Shown piece by piece: positions 37,901 through 46,200 of a stretch of DNA of 64,000 bases; positions within the stretch are counted from its first letter, which is position 1, and every line of letters begins with the position of its first letter. This DNA is from Formicarius rufipectus (Eukaryota; Chordata; Aves; Passeriformes; Formicariidae), in assembly GCA_013399695.1 (NCBI GenBank), contig VXAU01006135.1:489479-553478 (forward strand), written 5' to 3'. A program made the translations under genes and the position numbers. The notes beneath the pieces were generated by a model. The model saw only the letters and a program-made list of their open reading frames with translations. It was not told the DNA's origin and made no database searches.

Positions 37901-38770
37901 AAACTAATTGTTTAATCTTTTTCCATTGTAGGTCACAGCTTTGATAAAACTGAAGGAATGTGAAGACTCCCACCTTGGAGAAGAAGTGGACAGGAACTGG
38001 AATGAAGTGGTGACCCAGCAGTACCTGTTTGACAGGCTGGCCCGTGAGGTGGGTGTCTGTGGTCATGGTAAATGATGCCAAACGGAACACAAAAAGCAGG
38101 TGGTTCTTTGCAGCACTGGCATTTTATTCTACTCTGACACACTGATCTTGAAACTACATGTTATTTTAAAAAGGTTCTTTTATCCAACTGGATAGTTTGT
38201 AGACAAACCATTTCTGTTTAAAACTACTTGAATCACCACTGCTGCTAAAACATCCTTCCTGTGGGTTTCAGATTGAAGCTCTCAAGTCTGTGACACAGTC
38301 AGACCTGGTCAGCTGGTTCCAAGCACACAGAACCAACCAGAGGAAAGTGCTCAGTGTACACGTGAGTGTTTCTGAAAGGCCCAGCTCTGACAACCTCAGA
38401 GGGCCCAGTAAGGGTGTAGAAGGGAACAGCTGTAATGGAACTTTTACTTAGGCTGGTTATCCACATTTTCTACATTCCTAATTATTGTTTGAATTGCGTT
38501 TCAGGATCTGAATTTAGTAGTTAGGGCAGAGGATCACTGAATGAGATCCACAGTTCTCTTTTCCTTACTTTTTTCCAGGTGATTGGATATGGAAAACACG
38601 AAGGGGACTCAGAGGCTATGGCTGTCTCAGGACAGAATTCATCTGGTGAAATACCTCATCTTATTTTATTGCCCCCCTCTTCTTTGATGAGTGACGTTAC
38701 TTCCATCAAGGACATCAAGGCCTACACATCATCTCTGAATGTTCTCCCTTACCATAAAATATTAAAATAA
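13881..38770 (+). CDS. NRDC: NRDC, nardilysin (M16 zinc metallopeptidase), 31 exons, exon 1 broken by gap
   Basis: Nardilysin cleaves on the N-terminal side of Arg in dibasic sites, and is also known as an HB-EGF-binding enhancer of ectodomain shedding and a nuclear co-regulator. Exons 2-31 join without a frame error into 1,049 residues. Order seen: YIKLQNG entry, a long Glu/Asp insert that is diagnostic of nardilysin among M16 enzymes, the zinc site HFLEH (18365-18379), then a Glu 77 residues after the second His (in AVDSE), matching the third zinc ligand of insulin-degrading enzyme. The inactive second half follows, to the end LPYHKILK. Full vertebrate NRDC is about 1,150 residues, so about 100 N-terminal residues belong to exon 1, mostly in the gap. 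All active-site residues are present. One intron uses a GC donor. The nearest paralogue, IDE, lacks the acidic insert. Confidence 0.97.
13882..13893 (+). promoter_or_regulatory. NRF1 binding site
   Basis: TGCGCGTGCGCA; its reverse complement matches YGCGCAYGCGCR at every position. It overlaps the putative NRDC start codon at 13881-13883, so it may mark a transcription start rather than, or as well as, coding sequence. Confidence 0.55.
13975..14562. other. Assembly gap (588 Ns)
   Basis: An unbroken run of N between a very GC-rich left edge and an AT-rich right edge beginning with a long poly-T. It must contain the 3' part of NRDC exon 1 and its splice donor, because the codon completed by the first base of exon 2 has no partner elsewhere. 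The true length is unknown. Confidence 0.98.
14581..14598 (+). repeat. Poly-T homopolymer, 18 nt
   Basis: Eighteen consecutive T lie 18 bases after the gap. With the GC-rich sequence on the other side, this is a likely cause of the assembly break. Confidence 0.9.
16736..16799 (+). mobile_element. CR1 LINE 3'-end fragment
   Basis: The segment contains CACTAGATGACCTCAAAAGG, then a TCCCTT stretch and GTGATTCT. This matches the conserved CR1 tail (GGACTAGATGACCT, AGGTCCCTTCC, ATTCTGTGATTCT). The element is short, 5'-truncated and diverged. Confidence 0.75.
17147..17200 (+). repeat. (TTTA)n / (TTTG)n microsatellite
   Basis: About 13 tetranucleotide units of TTTA, interrupted by TTTG and TGTA variants, in NRDC intron 1. 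Confidence 0.9.
17779..18109 (+). CDS. NRDC: NRDC exon 2: entry strand and acidic insert
   Basis: The exon has 331 nt. The first G completes an Arg codon, then YIKLQNGLCALLISDLNYLD. From 17858 comes a run of eight GAG codons and a stretch dominated by Asp, Glu and Ser (SGAEIEDGREGFDDEDCDEE), ending SEKQ at a GTATGT donor. The acidic domain is the nardilysin-specific insert that binds polyamines and substrates. Confidence 0.96.
18299..18380 (+). CDS. NRDC: NRDC exon 3: zinc-binding HFLEH
   Basis: The exon has 82 nt and reads SAAALCVAVGSFSDPEDLPG, then LAHFLEH. His, His and the catalytic Glu of the inverted HXXEH motif are all present (18365-18379). It ends CATA|GTATGT, splitting the Met codon of HMVF. 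Confidence 0.98.
18956..19109 (+). CDS. NRDC: NRDC exon 4
   Basis: The exon has 154 nt and encodes VFMGSLKYPDENGFDAFLKK, HGGGDNASTDCERTVFQFDV and QRKYFKEALD, ending within the Arg codon before Trp. This is core M16 sequence just after the active site. Confidence 0.97.
20381..20522 (+). mobile_element. Ancient reptilian CR1-like LINE fragment
   Basis: A segment with GCAGTTAGGAAGAAACTTTC, CCTCTGAGCCATCTG, GAGGCAGGAACCAGACTGGG, then GGATGACTTGTGTGATCTGC resembles the 3' region of the old amniote CR1 lineage, whose consensus has CTCTGAAGCATCTGGTACTG, ACTGGGCTAGATGGACC and TCTGATCCAGTATGGC. It is strongly diverged, so the assignment is tentative. Confidence 0.5.
20805..20878 (+). CDS. NRDC: NRDC exon 5
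   Basis: The exon has 74 nt after acceptor TTCCTTAG. It encodes WAQFFIHPLMIRDAIDREVE, then AVDS, and ends with the first base of the third zinc-ligand Glu codon (AGTG|GTAAGA). Confidence 0.97.
22235..22330 (+). CDS. NRDC: NRDC exon 6: completes third zinc-ligand Glu
   Basis: The exon has 96 nt. Its first two bases AA complete Glu of DSE, then YQLARPSDANRKEMLFGSLA and RPGHPMKKFFW. Donor GTAAGT at 22331. Confidence 0.97.
23276..23398 (+). CDS. NRDC: NRDC exon 7
   Basis: The exon has 123 nt and encodes NADTLKHEPRMKNIDTYTRL and REFWQRHYSAHYMTLVVQSK. The donor is a weak GTGACA. The M16 strand HYMTLVVQS is recognisable. Confidence 0.97.
24788..24845 (+). CDS. NRDC: NRDC exon 8
   Basis: The exon has 58 nt and encodes ETLDTLEKWVTEIFSEIPN. 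Acceptor TTTTCAG, donor GTAAGA. Confidence 0.96.
25755..25828 (+). CDS. NRDC: NRDC exon 9
   Basis: The exon has 74 nt and encodes GLPKPSFGHLTQPFDTPEFH, then KLYR. Acceptor TTTTAAG, donor GTGAGT. Confidence 0.96.
26000..26069 (+). CDS. NRDC: NRDC exon 10
   Basis: The exon has 70 nt and encodes VVPIRKVHSLTITWALPPQE, then QYY. It ends AG|GTATGC in the Arg codon before VKPLHY. Confidence 0.97.
26471..26548 (+). CDS. NRDC: NRDC exon 11
   Basis: The exon has 78 nt and encodes VKPLHYISWLVGHEGKGSVL, then SFLRK. The GHEGKGS segment is highly conserved in M16A peptidases. Confidence 0.97.
26960..27080 (+). CDS. NRDC: NRDC exon 12
   Basis: The exon has 121 nt and encodes FWALALYGGNGETGFEQNST and YSIFSISVTLTDEGYKHFYE. 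Donor GTGTGT at 27081. Confidence 0.97.
27164..27222 (+). CDS. NRDC: NRDC exon 13 (GC splice donor)
   Basis: The exon has 59 nt and encodes VAHVVFQYVKMLQKRGPDK plus two bases of Arg. The donor is AAAAG|GCAAGT. Using the nearby GT at 27228 would break the frame with exon 14, so a GC-AG intron is the only consistent reading. Confidence 0.95.
27815..27869 (+). CDS. NRDC: NRDC exon 14
   Basis: The exon has 55 nt after CTTTGCAG. The first A completes Arg, then VWEEIQKIEANEFHYQEQ. Donor GTATTT. Confidence 0.96.
29225..29329 (+). CDS. NRDC: NRDC exon 15
   Basis: The exon has 105 nt, phase 0 at both ends. It encodes TDPVDYVESLCENMQLFQKE, then DFLTGDQLLFEYKPE. Confidence 0.97.
29583..29706 (+). CDS. 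NRDC: NRDC exon 16
   Basis: The exon has 124 nt and encodes IIAALEQL-type helix sequence, then RANLVLLSAANEGQCHLKEK and WFGTQYSME. Donor GTAAAA. Confidence 0.97.
30179..30265 (+). CDS. NRDC: NRDC exon 17
   Basis: The exon has 87 nt and encodes DIDKYWSDLWASDFELNQDL, then HLPEENKYI. Acceptor TTTTTAATAG. Confidence 0.96.
30854..30973 (+). CDS. NRDC: NRDC exon 18
   Basis: The exon has 120 nt and encodes ATDFALKVADCPETEYPVKT, then LSTQQGCLWYRKDDKFKIPK. Donor GTAAAT. Confidence 0.97.
31672..31723 (+). CDS. NRDC: NRDC exon 19
   Basis: The exon has 52 nt and encodes GYVRFHLISPLIQQSAE. Acceptor ACCCCAG, donor GTGAGG. Confidence 0.95.
32516..32666 (+). CDS. NRDC: NRDC exon 20
   Basis: The exon has 151 nt and encodes IVLFDTFVNILSHNLGEPAY, EADVAQLEYKLVAGEYGLVI, then RVKGFNHKLP. 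It is the start of the C-terminal M16 half. Confidence 0.97.
33721..33848 (+). CDS. NRDC: NRDC exon 21
   Basis: The exon has 128 nt and encodes LLFQLIIDYLSDFSFTPAVF, then EMITEQLKKTYFNILIKPET and LA. Donor GTGAGT. Confidence 0.97.
34178..34340 (+). CDS. NRDC: NRDC exon 22
   Basis: The exon has 163 nt and encodes DVRLLILEHGRWSMIDKYQT, LMNGLSIDALSNFVRAFKSQ, then LFVEGLVQGNFTSR. It is clearly GC-richer at third positions than its neighbours. Confidence 0.96.
35356..35387 (+). CDS. NRDC: NRDC exon 23 (32-nt exon)
   Basis: A very small exon encoding EAKDFLNYVV plus two bases. Acceptor AACCCAG, donor GTGAGT. Its phase fits both neighbours only if it is included. Confidence 0.93.
35672..35810 (+). 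CDS. NRDC: NRDC exon 24
   Basis: The exon has 139 nt and encodes KLQFSPLAHPCPVQFRVVDL, PNTHLLCKVKTLNKGDANSE, then VTVYYQ. Donor GTAAGG. Confidence 0.96.
36189..36236 (+). CDS. NRDC: NRDC exon 25
   Basis: The exon has 48 nt, phase 0 at both ends. It encodes SGARNLREYTLMELLV. Confidence 0.95.
36552..36604 (+). CDS. NRDC: NRDC exon 26
   Basis: The exon has 53 nt and encodes MHMEEPCFDFLRTKQTL plus two bases of Gly. Donor GTGAGT. Confidence 0.96.
37164..37247 (+). CDS. NRDC: NRDC exon 27
   Basis: The exon has 84 nt and encodes YHVYPTCRNTSGILGFSVTV, then ATQATKY. Acceptor TTTTTTCAAG. Confidence 0.96.
37568..37658 (+). CDS. NRDC: NRDC exon 28
   Basis: The exon has 91 nt and encodes SELVDRKIEEFLSCFEEKIK, then HLTEEAFNTQ. 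Donor GTAAAA. Confidence 0.96.
37932..38048 (+). CDS. NRDC: NRDC exon 29
   Basis: The exon has 117 nt, phase 0. It encodes VTALIKLKECEDSHLGEEVD, then RNWNEVVTQQYLFDRLARE. Confidence 0.97.
38272..38361 (+). CDS. NRDC: NRDC exon 30
   Basis: The exon has 90 nt, phase 0. It encodes IEALKSVTQSDLVSWFQAHR, then TNQRKVLSVH. Confidence 0.96.
38579..38770 (+). CDS. NRDC: NRDC exon 31, terminal coding exon
   Basis: The exon has 192 nt. It encodes VIGYGKHEGDSEAMAVSGQN, a variable Ser-rich stretch, and the conserved end SSLNVLPYHKILK, with stop TAA at 38768-38770. Confidence 0.96.
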   Translation: MIGYGKHEGDSEAMAVSGQNSSGEIPHLILLPPSSLMSDVTSIKDIKAYTSSLNVLPYHKILK

Positions 38771-38771
38771 A
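38766..38771 (+). terminator. NRDC: AATAAA overlapping the NRDC stop codon
   Basis: The hexamer overlaps the last Lys codon and the TAA stop. If used, the mRNA would have a 3' UTR of only about 15-30 nt. A more ordinary signal follows 73 bases downstream. Confidence 0.35.
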
Positions 38772-38843
38772 ACTGACATCATGCCCTGCACTGCTGTGTA
38801 ATACAGGTGCTTTCTGCAACATGAACATTACAAAGCTGTTTTT

Positions 38844-38849
38844 ATTAAA
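38844..38849 (+). terminator. NRDC: Poly(A) signal candidate ATTAAA, NRDC
   Basis: ATTAAA followed by the G/T-rich GGGCTGTAGTGGTAGCTGGG, a good cleavage-site context. This would give an NRDC 3' UTR of roughly 100 nt. Confidence 0.6.
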
Positions 38850-39528
38850 CCAGGGCTGTAGTGGTAGCTGGGATGAAGATGCCCCTTCGGAAACTTTCCT
38901 CAAGTAAACTTCCAGCCAACCTCTCTCATCAATCTCCCACCTTCACTAAGAATAGGCCCCGCCTTCCCCACGGATCCACGTTCTCCTCTCCAGCTGTCCG
39001 GAGCTGTGGGCTGTGCCTTTGTGTTCAGACTGACTGGTGCATCATCCCTGCAGTGCTGCAGCAGTGACAGCTCCTCAGGAAAGTACCCACAGCTCTCCCG
39101 GAGCAGTGGGAGTGGGTGGGAAGGGGAGAAGAGCCTCACGCTGCCATCTCACACTGCTTTTTTTAGTTTTTCTGTATGTCCGACTAGACAAAAATGAGAT
39201 GAAATCAAATAAAAACTAGATGTAACTGTGGAGAGAAAAGCAGTTTGATTGCTGCATCTGGCTACTTACCTACTCAATCATTAGTAACTGCAAGCAAAAG
39301 CACAGCAGTGCAAAGCTTCCTGAAGTGCTGGCAAGGCTGGATGCAGAGTCCAGAAAAATTCTCCTGTGGATGCTGCAAACTGTGCTCCTTTTGCTAGTTC
39401 ATTAACTACTTTAAGTAGGTTGAGCTGCAAGGATTATTCCAGTGGGGGGAGGGGGAAATGTAATACTAATACATTTCACATAAATCAATTTATCATGACT
39501 CAGCTGAAAACCAGTCTTGCTGCAAAGG

Positions 39529-39534
39529 TTTATT
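39529..39534 (-). terminator. OSBPL9: Poly(A) signal candidate AATAAA, OSBPL9
   Basis: TTTATT on the + strand reads AATAAA on the OSBPL9 strand, about 640 nt after its stop codon. It is the first canonical hexamer I see on that strand. Confidence 0.5.
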
Positions 39535-40169
39535 ATGAAATAAATAAAAAGTCCGTAAGAGAAGTTTGAAAAATCTATTTTATGAAGCTTTAAGATGCAT
39601 TGGGTAGAATTACCTATGGTTACATTTCAATCTCAAAATAACCAAGTTATTTTGGGCAAGACACTGAAATGCCAGAAGATTTGATTATCATACATGTGGA
39701 AGATAACACTTATGTAGCATTTTCTAACAAACTGTCCCATCAAAGGAATCCTCATATTTACACGCTGCCAACGCCGGCAAGATTTAAACGACACCTTGTG
39801 TTTTGCTTCTTGCTTTTTAAATATGTAGGACCCAGGAATATTATGCAACTGATACCAATGCCGTGGCCTTCACAGTGGTTATACAGTGTCTGTGCCCCAC
39901 GGGCCAGCCCCTCCCTGCTCTGGAAGCAGCAGGAGCGGGGCCGGAGCCGGGATACACGGCCAGTGTACGGAGCGGCACAGCCAAGACGCTCCCTGCTTTA
40001 GTCACTGCTGCTCTGCATCAGTAAGTCCAGTATCCCTGAGATAGGAACCACTGCAGCTGGAGGGGGCAGGCTGTCCCTTCGTACGGACGGGAGAGCTGAT
40101 GACTGTCTTGGTATCAGATGTAAACTTTGCTAAGCCAAGGCTCGAGTGTTGTCTGCCTTCAGAGCCCAC

Positions 40170-40244
40170 TCAGTGCTTACTGGCAGCGAGTCGTTTCAAC
40201 AGCGGCTCGTCGTAAACCCAGCACTCTCCGTCTTCGTGGAAGAG
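40170..40244 (-). CDS. OSBPL9: OSBPL9 terminal coding exon
   Basis: The exon encodes LFHEDGECWVYDEPLLKRLA, then ASKH and stop TGA at 40172-40170. Acceptor is CCCCCCCAG. The 3' UTR continues to lower coordinates. Confidence 0.96.
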   Translation of the reverse strand, partial: LFHEDGECWVYDEPLLKRLAASKH

Positions 40245-43200
40245 CTGGGGGGGAAGCAATCAGCACATGTAAGCTTTTCCTGGCTCCGGGGGGAGGGGAA
40301 GGAACAAGTGCTCCAGGCCAGAGGGCAGTCCCCTGCTGGAAACAAAGCTCACCCTTGTTTCCCAGGAGGTCTCGCTCTCCTTCCTGGCCCTGGCCTCGGC
40401 GCGCTGCCGCTCCTCAAGTGCGTGCTTTGCAGCCGTGGCCGCGTCGATGTCTCGGATCTTCAAGTTGTAGGTGACATCCTTCCATAAGCTTGAAAAAAAG
40501 ATTGGAATGGAGACTGCTTTATAGGAGCAGATGGTACAAGTTATAGGAACACAGCAATGGCTGAGAGCCAGTAGTGTTTGCTTGAGTTCAACTTCATTTT
40601 AGGAAAAGGGCAGAAAAGTCCCCAGTAGTAAACCACAACTGTGCTGCTACTGCAGGAGTGAGGAGGCTGTGTTGGAGCTCTCTGCACCTCCCTGAACATT
40701 TGGGCCTGAGTAGGACGTGACTGAGAACTCCAGGCCTCCTCCTGCCTCTTAAATCCCCTCCCTGTACCTGGCACTGCAGTGCACCCTTGGACTGTGTGTA
40801 CTGCAAACTGGAGTCTAAAAGAAAACCTTAATTTGCCCAGTTAACTGAAGTTCTTACCAGCGAGACTCAAAGTCGTCTTGGTCCTCCAATTTCCTTACCT
40901 TCTTCTTAATTGTAGGCATTTTCTTGGTATCTATAAAGACAGCATTCTCCTAGAGTGGGAGATGAAAAACACAAAACCATTCAGTTCTTTATCTGGACTT
41001 TGAATTTACCCTCACAGTCCAGTACACTGGTTGGCAGGAAATACATGAAAAGCAGTAATTCTTTAGATTCTTTTCTTGCATAAAAGTCCATCTTCCTTAA
41101 CAATAAATGAACAAAGTAACTTCAGAACTTCTGTCCTGAATTCAGCACCCTTTTGGGCAGCCTCAATGGAGTTCCCAATTATTAGTGTTTGTAAAAAAAA
41201 AGGAAATCCCAAAAAACCCACAAAGAAGCCCCCCAAACTCCCTTTTGAGGCACAATCTTCTGGTTCTGATGACAAGGGAAAGAACAAAGAAAAAAAGCTG
41301 CGTTACCCCTGTTGAGTATTTTGCATACATGACCCCATTCCATTCTCCTTCAATGGAGCAGAAGGGTTTCTTGTCATTTGGAGAACTAAAGAGAAACAAA
41401 CAGTCATTTCTCAGCTGTATTACAGTAACTGAAAGATCCTAAAGGATCAGAACTTTATCCCAGCTGCTGTTCAGGGTGGTCTATACCCCCGTTCAAGTGT
41501 CCATCACCAGTACAGAAGAGATGAGGGTTCTGTTTACAAGTGAGTAGTCTGGCATGAATTAGTTGGATAAGCACTGATCAGGACAGGACAGACCCTGCCT
41601 GAGGACTGGATCTGTATCTGGAATTTAGGAAACTAGTTATAGGTCTTCCAAACATATTTAGGGTGGTAAGTTTAAGTTTAAAAATGTTTTGCAATCTCCC
41701 AGCTACTTCTCCAGACTACTGGGAAACACAGACACCAGTTCTCAAAAGGCATCTCTCACTGTGTCAAAAGTGATTTAAAACCAAGTTATAAACCTCATTC
41801 TGTCACCATCTACTTAGTGACACCACAGCACAGCTCCAACGATGATGGGACCCTCCACTGAGTTTTCTGTGCTGGGCATGTGCACAGGGTGTGACCAAAA
41901 TCCACCAGAGCACAGCGATAGATCAGAATGCCAAGGCCTGCAGCAGAGCTGTGACAGGCACACCATCAACAGCAGCATTCCAAGGATTGCTGCAGCATTG
42001 TATTCCCAGGAGAGGTGGTGATGAAGACATTCTTGGTAATTCAGGAGAGAAAAGCTCCCTTTGGCAGTCAGCTGAGGATAGTTTTGAGCAGGACCTGGCA
42101 GGACAGAGCCTGTGCAGACTCCCTCTCACAAATCTGGCTAGAAAAGGGCACCCCATGACAGGTGATCATGAGGTAAGTTACTGGGTGTTGCTGGTTCAGT
42201 ATTCTACACTCCTGACTGCCCTGGAAAAAACCCCCAGCATTTAAGGAGAAAAAAGAGTGAGATGAAGAAAGCTGCTTACAAAATTTCAGCTGTAATTCTG
42301 TGCTTCTTTCCTCCATAAAATGGTTTTGTGTGGAAGACGATGGAAGCATTATAACCTGTCTTTGAGCAACTAATACTGCACTCTCCACCAAGTTCTATCC
42401 ATGGCACAGTGAGAATAGACCTGCAATTAGAAGTGTATGTATGCAGTTATAAGCTCTTGACTAAAAAAAATTAAGCATGAACTATTACATTGCATTAAAA
42501 ATTAAAACACAAAACAGAGCGTTTACTTGCCTTCCATAGCCATTAGGAAAGGTCAAAATGTAGTGTTCATCATGATCTAGGCATGTGACACATCCTGTTA
42601 GGGAAAAAAAAAGATTTAAAAAACATTAAGCAAAAACCTCTACAAAGCTTTTCATCATGATCTCCTTATTTTTCAAGGATGCTCAGAATGCCCAGCTTCT
42701 GGAGAAGGCAGGGATGGCTGTATTTTTGGGGAAAATTGTGATTTCAGCACACAAGAGTGTGTGAAAGGAATCTCTGATTCCCAGATACTTAAGCTCTAGT
42801 TGCATAAACATTTAACACGATGACCTTAAATAATTTATGTAAAAATCCTGATTGCAGAATGCAAATTTCTCTTGTACTGTTAAATCTACAAAGACATACC
42901 TTGCCCTATGTTATGAACCCCAATGGACATTCCCAGGAACTTTGACTTGGTCCATATGTGAGCATTGAACTGTATCCTCTTGCTAAAACACTCGGCGTAA
43001 AAGGCTGAAACTGAAGGAAAAGGTATTCAAACCAGCAGCACAAGACATGGACATGTCATTTCCAAATTCATTCCTCAGGCACTATCTCCAAGTGTCTCAT
43101 ATTCATGTGGAAACAGAGTTTGCAATCAGTTTCTCACAAAAACAATTTACAGAGAAAACTTTCAGCTTTTAAATTTGGTGAGACAATGTAAATCTCAGAC

Positions 43201-46200
43201 TTAAAGCATGAACTGATTTTACTGATCCTATTCAGGATCCAACTCCACTGGCACAGTTACTGTCCACTTACTTGGAGGATGGTGAGAGACCTGCTCTGCC
43301 ACGAAGGTCACGCTGCTTTTGCTGACCCAGGGCACTGGTCCTTCTGACACGGGCTCCTGTGTGACAGCAGAGAGGGTTTCCATCACTCACTGTGCTTACA
43401 AAATACTAGATGCTTCCAAGAGAAGTTGCTTCCAAATTCTAAGGCTTCTAAAAATGTACTGCAGTGATTTTAATATATTTGTCGGTTTGCTGATGGGAAA
43501 AACCCCTTAGTCCTGAAACTATGGTGCTTTCTAAAGAATAGGGTTTCTACTCTCCTGGTTTAAGTGTAAATGCATTTATCTGCCCTCAAGTGAAACAGTT
43601 CAGCCGACACATGTATAAATGCAATTACAAAGTAATATTTAAGTGGCAGAAATAGTTTCCAGTTTTGCTTCTGAGAAAGTTGATCTGCATATTAATAATG
43701 ATCAAATTTTATATATCACAAAACTGTAACCCAACATTCATTTCCTGTGGCAAAGAATGCAGAGCATTGGTTAGAATGCATGGTTAGAAGCAATGGAAGC
43801 ACAAATATAACACTGCCAGGTGGAGTGAAAGCATTCACCTCAGAAATGAGAAAGCTTTGAGGAAATAAATTGGTGGGAAGCAAATTAAATGGAAAAAATA
43901 CATGGTTTATATCAGAACAATTCCATGTTTAGTTATACTACACTGAAGCTACTTGAAGTATCTCACAACAGCACTTCCCACACCATCATTTACAACTTTG
44001 CAAGGTGAGGTGCCTAAATGAGGTGGCAAAACCAGAGAAACAGCAACCAAAAACCCACCAGGCTGCACTGATCTAAAAAATTAAAAAGAAAGAAAGGAAT
44101 TCATAATCAGTGCTATGAAACAGCTCAGGAAAAAAGAGTATTTTCAACATGTCAAGTAGTTCTTTAAAAACCAATCATTTTTGTTATGCAAGATATTTCC
44201 AATTCTTATTTCAAAGAAAACAAGGAGGAAGGGGGAGAAACTGCCATAGTTTGATTTGCTACTTGAACAAAGCATGAGCCCTTTCAGTGTGGAAGTTACC
44301 AAAGCTTTGGGAATTGGCCACAGGCACCAAAAAAACACACCACAAGGAACTAACCATGTCATCTTCACCTTCGGAGCCTGGCAACACCCAGTGACATCGG
44401 AAGATCTCGCCCAGAATGGGATTGTAAGGCTTTTTAGCAACTGACCCTTTTCTTCCTGCATGAAAAGCTGAGAGGTACCATTTCACCACTTGAACCATCC
44501 GCTCCTTGGGGTCCTTCTGGTCACTGATGCTACAGGGGCCAAAGAGAGAGAGAAGAAGGGCAGGCAAAATGAACCACAGGCAGGTACCTCAGACACAGGA
44601 AAGCTTTCTGCATGCCTGGCTGTTTACAACTCTAAGGTTGACTGCTTTGACCACTTTTCAAGTTTTTATCAAAACCCAAGCAAATATTCTTCAGAACTAC
44701 CACCTTACTTCTGGCCACAGATCGTATCAGAGCCATTTACTGCTTTACTTAAAAGCCAAATACCTGACAAACAAGTCCGGATGTGCAAAGAAGTCAGCAT
44801 ACATTTCCAACAGTGACCTTCTTTCCAGGATAAAAGTTGGAAGAACCACCTGAGTGAAGAGAAACAACTCTTAGAGATGAAGGTATTTGAAAATCCTGCA
44901 CAAAAGCCAAGAGTACTCACTGTAAATAGCAAACAGCCCCCATGGCTCCGTGTGCCCTAAGCTGACTGTGAGCTTCCCAATGAGTTCTGACATATGCAGG
45001 TCACTTGGCATCTTGTGTAAAGCCCAAGATTTAAGAGGAACTGTCTTGTTTTACATGTATTCCAGCCCCACTTAGAGCACACCAGTCACATGGCTGACCT
45101 TATCAAAAGTTGTTCTTAATTGTGGTATCACTGATTGTTTAATTTCACCTGTACCTCCACTGTCAATTCTCAGTTATAGGTGAAATCTCACTCCTGCAGT
45201 CACACCCTGTTATGTGTCTCTCCCAAGATGAAGGTTCATCTCTTTCCTACTGCCTCCCAGAGGAATTGGCAGGTTCCATTCCTGTGGATCTGCTCTGTGC
45301 CTCAGTGTGATCCAGACCATGGATGAAAGCAGTGTTGACTGCTGTTGCTGACTAGGTCCATGCTCAGGATGCTTCTTGGCAGCTTGAGATCAGGAATTTT
45401 CAGTTATTCCAGGAATTCCCAAAACAGACACAATTTGGATCACTTCCTATTCAGAACTGCCAGAAACCTTTCCCAGTTTGCTTGGGAGCTGCTGGCTGTT
45501 TTCCCAGAGAAGTTTTATGTTTTTATCACCTACTGTGCTGAACTGGACAGTTCAGGTCATCCACTTTAGGAAACCAATGATAGGACTGACCTTCCCTACC
45601 CTTTTTCAGCCTGGAATTACTTGATTAAATTTAACCAAACTGCCCAGAAAGGCCAACACCTTCAGAATACTGTTCATTCACCCTTCAGACAGACACCAGC
45701 ATTAATCTCATTCATGAAAAATCCAACCCATTCCCTGCCAGATCTACATGTAGCATTTCAAAATACAAAGGCAACTTATTTACTCATTAAGATCCCAATT
45801 ATGCAAAGCATTTCACGCTATGGTTACTTCCCTGTTTTATTGAATGTCACCACGCTCTGGGATCTTGTAGATCCTTGTTCTAAGAAGCTAAAGGCAGGAG
45901 TGCCATTACTACTGCACACAGCTCTCCTCTTACCCCAGCTTCACAGGCACTCCAGGAATTAGGTTTAAAGAGAACAAAGGGCTACCTTCCATAGCAAACT
46001 GTTTTCCCAGACAGATTTTAGCAGCTAGATATATTTATTCTGCAGTAAGAACTCCAATTCAAAAATACCACGCTTAGAGACATTACAGCTTAACTAGCCA
46101 TGAGAACAACCATACAGATAAATTATTATTTAACAATGAACTGATCCACACAGAATTTGTTGTTTACTCCCCCTCCCTTGCCCATGAGCACCCAGCAAGC

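Larger units (their letters stand above)
38771..40169. other. Convergent 3'-UTR region between NRDC and OSBPL9
   Basis: There are about 1.4 kb between the two stop codons, with no recognisable gene. AATAAA-type signals are present on both strands (+: 38766, 38844 as ATTAAA, 39208, 39539; -: 39529-39534, 38841-38846). The OSBPL9 3' UTR must lie in the right part and may reach the NRDC end. Confidence 0.75.

Noticed and set aside
13881..38770. microRNA miR-761, which lies in a mammalian NRDC intron
   Set aside because: I scanned the introns by eye for its GCAGCAGGGTGAAACTGAC core and did not find it. A computed search would be needed to exclude a diverged copy.
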